From positions 310,001-374,000 of the forward strand of contig NZ_FRAP01000001.1 of assembly GCF_900142365.1 (NCBI RefSeq): a stretch of 64,000 nt of DNA. The letters are read 5' to 3'. A program made the position numbers and the translations under genes. Of the stretch, positions 58,422 to 64,000 are shown piece after piece. Origin of the DNA: Pseudonocardia thermophila. Lineage in GTDB: Bacteria > Actinomycetota > Actinomycetes > Mycobacteriales > Pseudonocardiaceae. The notes under the pieces were generated by a model. That model saw only the letters and a program-made list of their open reading frames with translations. It did no database searches and was not told where the DNA came from. The first letter of the stretch is position 1. The number at the start of each line of letters is the position of its first letter.

Positions 58422-59348
58422 TCAACCGTGCAGCCGCCGGTACGCGGCCCGGGCGCCGGGGTGCAGCGGCACGTCGCCGGTGCCGATGAGGGCGCGCAGG
58501 TCGAGGTAGTGGGTGCCCAGCGCCGGCCCGGGCACGAGCTCGGCGGCCGCGGTGACCAGGGTGGTCGCGATCGTGTCGACGACGTCGTCGGGCGCGTCGG
58601 GAGTGCAGACGAGCAGGTTGGCGACCCCGACCGTGGTGACCGCCGCGGCACCGTACGCCCCGGCCGGCACACCGAGCGCCCGGTACACCGGACCGTACGC
58701 GGCGCGGAGCCGGTCGAGCTCGCCGTCGAGCGGGAGCAGCCGGATCGGGCGCCGCCGAGCCAGCTCGGCCAGCGCCGGAGTGGGGATGCCGCCCGACCAG
58801 AGCAGCGCGTCGATCCGCCGCTGCTCCAGCGCTTCGACGGCCGCCCGCAGCGGCAGCTGGGTCGCGACCGCGCCGACGCCCGCGAGCAGGCGCTCGCCGA
58901 ACACCGCCGCCCCGGAGCCGGGCGCGCCCGGCGAGATGGGCCGGCCGGCCAGGTCCTGCGGGCCGTGGATGTCGTCCTCGGCCCGGACGATCAGCTGCAT
59001 GTAGTTCTCGTAGACCCGCCCGATCGCCACCAGCGGCACGGGGCCGCCGAACACGGCCAGGGAACCGCGCCGCGCCCCGTCGGCCACATCGGCCAGGGTG
59101 AGGCCGGCGGTGGCCCGGCCGGCGTGCACGAGGGCGACGTTCTCGACGCTGCCGGCGGTGCGCACCGGCGCCGCCGGGGTGCCGCGGGCGGTCAGCTGGT
59201 GCGCGAGCAGTCCGGCGAACTCCAGGTAGGCCCCGCCCTGCTCGCCCGCGGCGATGGCGAGCGGAGCCTCCGCGCTGCTGCAGCCGGCCGCGAGCGCCGC
59301 GGCGCCCGCCGCGCACAGGAACCGCCTGCGCGAGATCGGACTGCTCAT
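58422..59348 (-). CDS. TAXI-family TRAP solute-binding lipoprotein
   Basis: A 308-residue extracytoplasmic binding protein of the TAXI group. It has a Tat-type lipoprotein signal: SRRRFLCAAGAAALAAGCSS joins a twin arginine to a lipobox cysteine at residue 23. The body shows IAAGEQGGAYLEFAGLLAHQ, TAGSVENVALVHAGRATAGL and GAPGSGAAVFGERLLAGVGA, the typical TAXI ligand-binding blocks. The membrane subunits of a TRAP transporter are absent from the window. It overlaps the histidine kinase gene by 4 bp, so it more likely feeds a signal to that kinase than serves as part of a carrier. The ligand is unknown; TAXI proteins have been linked to carboxylates. Confidence 0.88.
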   Translation of the reverse strand: MSSPISRRRFLCAAGAAALAAGCSSAEAPLAIAAGEQGGAYLEFAGLLAHQLTARGTPAAPVRTAGSVENVALVHAGRATAGLTLADVADGARRGSLAVFGGPVPLVAIGRVYENYMQLIVRAEDDIHGPQDLAGRPISPGAPGSGAAVFGERLLAGVGAVATQLPLRAAVEALEQRRIDALLWSGGIPTPALAELARRRPIRLLPLDGELDRLRAAYGPVYRALGVPAGAYGAAAVTTVGVANLLVCTPDAPDDVVDTIATTLVTAAAELVPGPALGTHYLDLRALIGTGDVPLHPGARAAYRRLHG

Positions 59349-60715
59349 GCCGGCAGCTCGATCCGCACGGTCAGCCCACCGCCGGGGGTGGCCGAGAGTT
59401 CCAGGTCCCCGCCGTGCCCGGAGACCAGCTGGGCGGCGATCGACAGGCCGAGCCCGGACCCGCGGGTCCCCGCTGAGCGGGGCGCGCGCCAGAACCGCTC
59501 GGTAGCCCTCGCCAGCTCGTCGGGGGCGAGGCCGGGCCCGTCGTCGGCCACCTCGAGCACGCCGGGCGAGCAGCGCACCTGCACAGCCGTTCCGGGGCCG
59601 GTGTGCCGGATCGCGTTGTCGAGCAGTACGTCGAGCAGCTGCGCGACCTCCGACGCCGGGCACGCGGCGGGTGCCGGGCCACCCGGGCACAGCCGCAGCG
59701 TCACGCCGGCCTCGTCGGCGACGGGCTGCCACACCGCGACCTGGTCGGCCGCGACGTGAGCGAGATCGACCCGTTCCACCGGCTCGGCGCCGGCGGCCGA
59801 ACGATCCGTGGAGCGGCTCTCCGCGGCGGCCAGTTCGAGGATGCCGGCGAGCAGCTCCTCGAGCCGCTCCAGCTCGGCCGCGGTGGCCGCGTACGGCTCC
59901 TCCCCCTCCGGGGCGACGTGGCGGGCCAGCACGTCGAGCCGCAGTCGCAATGCGGCCAGGGGGTTGCGCATCTGGTGCGAAGCGTCGGCGACGAGCCGGC
60001 GCTGCTGCTCGGCGCTGGCGGTGATCGTCTCAGCCATGCGGTTGAACTCCGCGGTCAGCGTGCGCAGCTCCGGTGGTCCACTCACGGCCGGCACGGTGGT
60101 GTCGGCCGCTCCAGCGGCGAGCGAGCGGATGCCGGCGTCGAGCCGGGCCAGCGGCCGCAGGATCCAACGAGCCAACAGGAACGCCAGCCCGACGGCGACC
60201 GCCGCCACCGCCAGCGCACCGACGGCCAGCCGCGTCCAGGCGACGACGATGTCGCAGACCGCGGCGCCCGGCAGCGCCCGGATCACGACCGCCCCGACGA
60301 TGCCGGTCCCGGTACCGACCGGTCGGGCGAGCAGCAGCGGCTCGGAGTGCCCGGGCCACAGCACGTCCGGCAGCGCGGTCGGCTGGTTGCGCAGCGCCGC
60401 CTCGACCGCGGCCCGCACCCCGGGATCGCCGGGGTCCAGCCCCTCGACGACGACCGGGTTCCCACGGGCATCGGTGACGAGCACGGCCTCGTCGTAGACA
60501 CCGTGGTGGGCGACGATCTCCTCGCGCAGCGTCCCGGTGTCGCCGGTGAGCGTGGCCTGGACGGCGAGGGCGGCGATCCGGTCCAGGTCGGCGGTGCGGG
60601 AGAGCACGAACCGCTGCGTGCGCTCCTGCGCGCTCGTGACCAGCAACGGGATCGCGAAGCCCGCGACGCCGGCCAGCGCGAGCACCGTCAGCACGACGAG
60701 GAGCCGGACCCGCAC
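59345..60715 (-). CDS. Sensor histidine kinase (TctE-like)
   Basis: A 456-residue membrane kinase. An N-terminal helix (LLVVLTVLALAGVAGFAIPL) and a second at about residues 165-185 flank an extracellular sensor domain of about 130 residues. A HAMP segment (WILRPLARLDAGIRSLAAGA) and the H box VADASHQMRNPLAALRLRLD follow. The N box is LLDVLLDNAIRHTGPGTAVQ and the G boxes are EVADDGPGLAPDEL and TRGSGLGLSIAAQLV. All catalytic parts look intact. The GTG start directly follows the TAG of the response regulator gene, with no base between. The TAXI lipoprotein gene overlaps its end. Confidence 0.95.
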   Translation of the reverse strand: MRVRLLVVLTVLALAGVAGFAIPLLVTSAQERTQRFVLSRTADLDRIAALAVQATLTGDTGTLREEIVAHHGVYDEAVLVTDARGNPVVVEGLDPGDPGVRAAVEAALRNQPTALPDVLWPGHSEPLLLARPVGTGTGIVGAVVIRALPGAAVCDIVVAWTRLAVGALAVAAVAVGLAFLLARWILRPLARLDAGIRSLAAGAADTTVPAVSGPPELRTLTAEFNRMAETITASAEQQRRLVADASHQMRNPLAALRLRLDVLARHVAPEGEEPYAATAAELERLEELLAGILELAAAESRSTDRSAAGAEPVERVDLAHVAADQVAVWQPVADEAGVTLRLCPGGPAPAACPASEVAQLLDVLLDNAIRHTGPGTAVQVRCSPGVLEVADDGPGLAPDELARATERFWRAPRSAGTRGSGLGLSIAAQLVSGHGGDLELSATPGGGLTVRIELPA

Positions 60716-61390
60716 CTACGGCTCACCCAGCCGGTACCCGAAACCGCGGATCGTGGTGAGCAGCCCCGGCGTGTCGAGCTTGGTCCGCAGGTGGGCCATG
60801 TGGACGTCCAGCGACCGGGAAACCGCGAGGTAGGCGTCGCCCCACACGGCGTCCATGACCTGCTGGCGGCTCACCGCGGCGCCCGGCCGGCGCGCGAGCA
60901 CGGCGAGGATGTCGAACTCCTTGGCGGTGAGGTCGAGTTCCTCGCCGTGCAGGGTGGCCGTCCGCGCGGCCGGGTCGACCGTGAGCGGGCCGATGCGGAC
61001 GGGCTCCTCCGTCGTGGCCGTCGCCGCCGGCAGCCTGCGCCGCACCGCCTCGACCCTGGCCAGCAGCTCGCCGAGCCGCACAGGTTTGACCAGGTAGTCA
61101 TCGGCGCCGAGGCGCAGGCCGCGGATGACGTCGCGCTCGGTGCCGCGCGCGGTCAGCACGAGCACCCCAGGGCCGTCGATGCGGCGGATGCGGCGCAGCA
61201 CCTCCAGCCCGTCGCCGTCGGGCAGCCCGAGGTCGAGCAGCACCAGGTCGGCGTCGTGCACGTGCTGCCAGACGTCGACCGCGCGGCCGACCGACGTGGT
61301 GCGGTAGCCGTGCGTGGCCAGGGCGGCGCGGATCGCCTGCGCGACCCCGTCGTCGTCCTCGACGACGAGGATCCGGACCGGATCGGCCAC
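60716..61390 (-). CDS. OmpR-family response regulator (TctD-like)
   Basis: A 224-residue two-component regulator. The receiver domain shows ILVVEDDDGVAQAIRAALAT, the phospho-acceptor aspartate in ADLVLLDLGLPDGDGLEVLR, VLTARGTERDVIRGLRLGAD and DYLVKPVRLGELLARV. A winged-helix output domain follows (LHGEELDLTAKEFDILAVLA, SRQQVMDAVWGDAYLAVSRS, DVHMAHLRTKLD, IRGFGYRL). The GTG at 61390 has GGAAGG 8 bases upstream. It lies between the MFS carrier and its kinase and probably controls the carrier gene. Confidence 0.95.
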   Translation of the reverse strand: MADPVRILVVEDDDGVAQAIRAALATHGYRTTSVGRAVDVWQHVHDADLVLLDLGLPDGDGLEVLRRIRRIDGPGVLVLTARGTERDVIRGLRLGADDYLVKPVRLGELLARVEAVRRRLPAATATTEEPVRIGPLTVDPAARTATLHGEELDLTAKEFDILAVLARRPGAAVSRQQVMDAVWGDAYLAVSRSLDVHMAHLRTKLDTPGLLTTIRGFGYRLGEP

Positions 61391-61392
61391 GC

Positions 61393-62760
61393 TCACGTCC
61401 TTCCGCCTCGAACCCGGGCGGTGTTCCCGTCCCGGGAGAAGGCGCTGCCCTGCTCCGCGTCGAGCGGGGTCTCCGCCTTGTTCGTCAACCCGAAGATGTA
61501 CACCAGGAGGGAGATCGCGATGCAGGCCGTGACGTACCCGATGAACAGCGGCACCTGGTCCTGCGCCTTGAACACCTGGTAGATGAGCGGCGAGGTGCCC
61601 CCGAACGCGGAGTTGGCCAGCGCGTAGCCGAGGCCGACGCCGAGCGCGCGGACGTGGAAGGGGAACAGCTCCGCCTTCACCAGCGCGTTGATCGAGGTGT
61701 AGCCGGTCAGGATCACGTAGCCGATCGCGACCAGCAGGAACGACGCGATGGGGTTGGTCGTCTGCGGCAGGAACGTGATCAGGACGTAGGTGTAGAACAG
61801 TCCGCCGACGCCGAAGCCGACCAGCAACGGCTTGCGGCCCACCCGGTCGGAGAGCGCCCCGCCGAGCGGCTGCAGCAGCATCAGGAAGATCAGTCCGATC
61901 AGGTTGATCCAGGTCGCGGTGAGCGCAGCGTCGGAGTAGGTGGTCTTCACGATCGCCGGCGCGTTCACGCTGTAGGTGTAGAAGGCGATCGTGCCGCCCA
62001 TCGTGATCAGGAAGCACAGCAGCAGTGGCTTCCAGTGCTCGATGACCAGCGTCCGCAGCGAGCCGGCCCGCTTGGTGGTGCGCGCGACCCGCAGCTGCTC
62101 GTCGGTGAGCGACTCGTCCATCGTGCGCCGCATCCACAGCACCACCAGAGCGCCGAGGCCGCCGATGACGAACGGGATGCGCCAGCCGGAGTCGCGGATC
62201 TGGTCCTCGGTGAAGAACCCGAACATCAGCAGCAGCGTGAACTGCGCCAGCACGTGCCCGCCGACGAGCGTCACGTACTGGAACGAGGAGAAGAACCCGC
62301 GGCGGGTGCGGGTGGCCGCCTCCGACATGTAGGTGGCCGAGGTGCCGTACTCGCCGCCGGTGGCGAATCCCTGCACCAGCCGGCAGGCGATGAGCACGAT
62401 CGCGGCCCACACGCCGATCGAGGCGTGCGTCGGGGTGATCGCGATGACGAACGAGCAGCCCGCCATCAGCGAGATGCTCAGGGTGAGCGCGGCACGGCGG
62501 CCGTGCCGGTCCGCGAACCGGCCGAAGAACCACGAGCCCACCGGGCGCATCAGGAAGGTGATCGCGAAGATGGCGTAGGCGTAGATCGTGGAGTTGGTCT
62601 CCTCAGGCGCGAAGAACTGCTTCTCGAAGTAGCTGACGAAGACCGTGTAGATGTAGACGTCGTACCACTCGACGAGGTTTCCCGACGAACCCTTGAGGGT
62701 GTTCAGGACCGCGCGCCGTGTCGATTCCGGCCGGATCTGCGCGGTGGTGGTCTCGGACAA
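61393..62760 (-). CDS. MFS metabolite:H+ symporter (MHS family)
   Basis: A 455-residue transporter of the metabolite:proton symporter family, which includes alpha-ketoglutarate, citrate and shikimate carriers. Twelve hydrophobic segments are visible. Marks are SSGNLVEWYDVYIYTVFVSY near the N-terminus, GSWFFGRFADRHGRRAALTL, LVQGFATGGEYGTSATYMSE and QPLGGALSDRVGRKPLLVGF. A TTG start with AGAGGA upstream was accepted. It is the first gene of the operon with the response regulator, kinase and TAXI protein, which suggests uptake of an organic acid sensed by that system. The exact substrate is inference. Confidence 0.9.
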   Translation of the reverse strand: MSETTTAQIRPESTRRAVLNTLKGSSGNLVEWYDVYIYTVFVSYFEKQFFAPEETNSTIYAYAIFAITFLMRPVGSWFFGRFADRHGRRAALTLSISLMAGCSFVIAITPTHASIGVWAAIVLIACRLVQGFATGGEYGTSATYMSEAATRTRRGFFSSFQYVTLVGGHVLAQFTLLLMFGFFTEDQIRDSGWRIPFVIGGLGALVVLWMRRTMDESLTDEQLRVARTTKRAGSLRTLVIEHWKPLLLCFLITMGGTIAFYTYSVNAPAIVKTTYSDAALTATWINLIGLIFLMLLQPLGGALSDRVGRKPLLVGFGVGGLFYTYVLITFLPQTTNPIASFLLVAIGYVILTGYTSINALVKAELFPFHVRALGVGLGYALANSAFGGTSPLIYQVFKAQDQVPLFIGYVTACIAISLLVYIFGLTNKAETPLDAEQGSAFSRDGNTARVRGGRT

Positions 62761-62859
62761 CAGGGGCGTCCTCTCGCTTCGACGGTGAAGCCCGGCTGTT
62801 GGGCCTGGGCCGCACCGTAGATCGGCAGGACGCCGGTCCCCGGCTTTCTTTACACGCGC

Positions 62860-63858
62860 TTAGGACGCCGGATCGGCCATACCGAGCAGGCCGAGGATCT
62901 CCTGCGCGGCCAGGGTCGGGGTCTGCTGCCCGGCACGCACGCCGGACTCCAGCTCGGGGATCGCCGCCCGCACTCGCGGATCGGTGCGCAGCCGATCCAT
63001 CAACTGGTCGCGCACCATCGCCCACATCCACTCGACCTGCTGGTCGGCCCGCTTCTGCGCGAGCTCACCGTGCTCCTCGAGCGTGGCGCGGTGCCGCTGC
63101 ACAGCGGCCCACACGTCGTCGAGGCCCGCGCCGGTGCGAGCGCTGCACGCCAGCACGGGCGGCTGCCAGTGCGCCGAGCTGGGCGTCAGCAGCCGCAGCG
63201 CACCGCGCAGCTCGCGGGCGGCGGCATGGGCGTCCTTCTCGTGATCACCGTCGGCCTTGTTGACCGCCAGGACGTCGGCGAGCTCGAGGATTCCCTTCTT
63301 GATCCCCTGCAGGGAGTCGCCGGTGCGGGCGATCGTGAGCAGCAGGAACGTGTCGACCATACCGGCGACGGCCACCTCGGACTGGCCGACGCCCACGGTC
63401 TCGACGAGCACCACGTCGTAGCCCGCGGCCTCCATCAGCACGATCGTCTCGCGGGTCGCCCGGGCGACCCCGCCGAGCGTGCCGGCGCTGGGCGAGGGCC
63501 GCACGAATGCGTTCTCGTCGACCGACAGCTTCCCCATGCGGGTCTTGTCGCCGAGGATCGAGCCGCGCGTGCGCGTCGAGGACGGGTCGACCGCCAGCAC
63601 GGCGACCCGGTGCCCGGCCGCGGTGAGCCGGGTGCCGAGCGCCTCGATGAACGTCGACTTGCCCACGCCGGGCACGCCGGAGATGCCCACCCGGATCGCC
63701 CCACCTGCGTGCGGCATCAGCTCCAGGAGCAGCTGCTGCGCGGCCGCGCGGTGGTCGGCCCGGGTCGACTCCACCAGGGTGATGGCCCGCGCCAGGACGG
63801 CGCGGGACCCGTCGAGGACACCCTTGGCGAGCGCCGGGACGTCAGGCGTCCGCGGCAT
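62860..63858 (-). CDS. meaB: Methylmalonyl-CoA mutase-associated GTPase MeaB
   Basis: G3E-family GTPase that guards cofactor loading and protects adenosylcobalamin-dependent methylmalonyl-CoA mutase. The 332 residues contain the P-loop [20 protein letters not shown] near residue 60, [20 protein letters not shown], and the switch-region block [40 protein letters not shown] carries the NKAD base-recognition motif. The C-terminal helices are [20 protein letters not shown]. Its ATG lies within the end of the mutase gene, overlapping by 17 bp, so the chaperone is translated along with its client. Confidence 0.96.
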   Translation of the reverse strand: MPRTPDVPALAKGVLDGSRAVLARAITLVESTRADHRAAAQQLLLELMPHAGGAIRVGISGVPGVGKSTFIEALGTRLTAAGHRVAVLAVDPSSTRTRGSILGDKTRMGKLSVDENAFVRPSPSAGTLGGVARATRETIVLMEAAGYDVVLVETVGVGQSEVAVAGMVDTFLLLTIARTGDSLQGIKKGILELADVLAVNKADGDHEKDAHAAARELRGALRLLTPSSAHWQPPVLACSARTGAGLDDVWAAVQRHRATLEEHGELAQKRADQQVEWMWAMVRDQLMDRLRTDPRVRAAIPELESGVRAGQQTPTLAAQEILGLLGMADPAS

Positions 63859-64000
63859 GACTCGCGATCAGCTTCTCCAGCAGGTCCACAGCCGCCTCGG
63901 CGATCACCGTGCCCGGCCCGAACACCGCGGTGGCCCCGGCCTCGTACAGGGCCGGGTAGTCGTCGGGCGGGATCACGCCGCCGACGACGATCATGATGTC
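63842..64000 (-). CDS. mutB: Methylmalonyl-CoA mutase large subunit, C-terminal end (partial)
   Basis: The last 52 residues of a cobalamin-binding domain ([52 protein letters not shown]) reach the window edge. The GGVIPPDD loop and FGPGT are typical of the mutase B12 domain that isomerises methylmalonyl-CoA and succinyl-CoA. Overlap with meaB supports the assignment to the catalytic subunit. The front of the gene lies outside the window. Confidence 0.93.
   Translation of the reverse strand, partial: DIMIVVGGVIPPDDYPALYEAGATAVFGPGTVIAEAAVDLLEKLIASHAADA

Overview
The window is about 72% G+C and codes densely on both strands. It fits a filamentous actinobacterium, most likely a Pseudonocardia-like member of the Pseudonocardiaceae. 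Supporting marks are an F420-dependent glucose-6-phosphate dehydrogenase, GarA, the HTH/DUF397 pair, DUF742, DUF574-type methyltransferases, MEDS/STAS regulators and frequent GTG starts. Genus is inferred from gene content and recalled family sequences; no search was run. No tRNA, rRNA, CRISPR array, insertion sequence or phage module was seen.

Layout. 1-5.1 kb: MarR regulator (cut by the window edge), coaA, two CNNM/CBS membrane proteins and a conserved actinobacterial protein. 5.1-12.9 kb: argG, gcvP behind a tandem glycine riboswitch, a MerR regulator, a DUF151 protein, garA, gcvH and a CDP-alcohol phosphatidyltransferase. This matches the mycobacterial Rv1822-Rv1832 neighbourhood and joins glycine cleavage to the GarA switch of 2-oxoglutarate metabolism. 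13-18.3 kb: OsmC protein, TPP enzyme, then a partner-switch pair in which MEDS sensory domains are fused to STAS and to an anti-sigma ATPase, then a BTAD protein. 18.3-24.5 kb: palindromic repeats, fgd, an ArsR/MFS divergent pair, recQ and a thiolase remnant. 24.8-30.1 kb: archease-rtcB RNA repair, glnA4 with an amide hydrolase, and a cardiolipin-synthase-like PLD protein.

30.2-40.3 kb: HelD, a GH65 phosphorylase with beta-phosphoglucomutase, a fusion of a ligase-like domain that has lost its catalytic residues to a degraded LytS-type kinase domain, a decayed GH38 alpha-mannosidase and a STAS protein. 40.4-46.2 kb: FAD monooxygenase, a LytTR response regulator without an adjacent kinase, a DUF371 protein, a KamB-family 16S rRNA A1408 methyltransferase and a DUF574 methyltransferase. 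46.7-48.5 kb: HTH/DUF397 pair divergent from a small Cys-containing protein across a promoter region with phased TTGCA repeats. 48.5-56.6 kb: lysoplasmalogenase, DUF3516 helicase, GGDEF-EAL protein, orphan DUF742, Nudix, a molybdopterin oxidoreductase with its flavin reductase partner, and a small secreted peptide. 56.7-62.8 kb: a run of six minus-strand genes with MFS carrier, response regulator, histidine kinase and TAXI binding protein packed together. 62.9-64 kb: meaB and the end of the methylmalonyl-CoA mutase gene.

The observations most worth following are the ligase-like/histidine-kinase pseudoenzyme (35864-37465), the KamB-type methyltransferase (44506-45150), the near-identical long palindromes at 18369 and 42333, the MEDS partner-switch pair (15405-17281), the TAXI protein embedded in a two-component operon (58422-62760), and the TTGCA-rich divergent promoter at 48045-48095.
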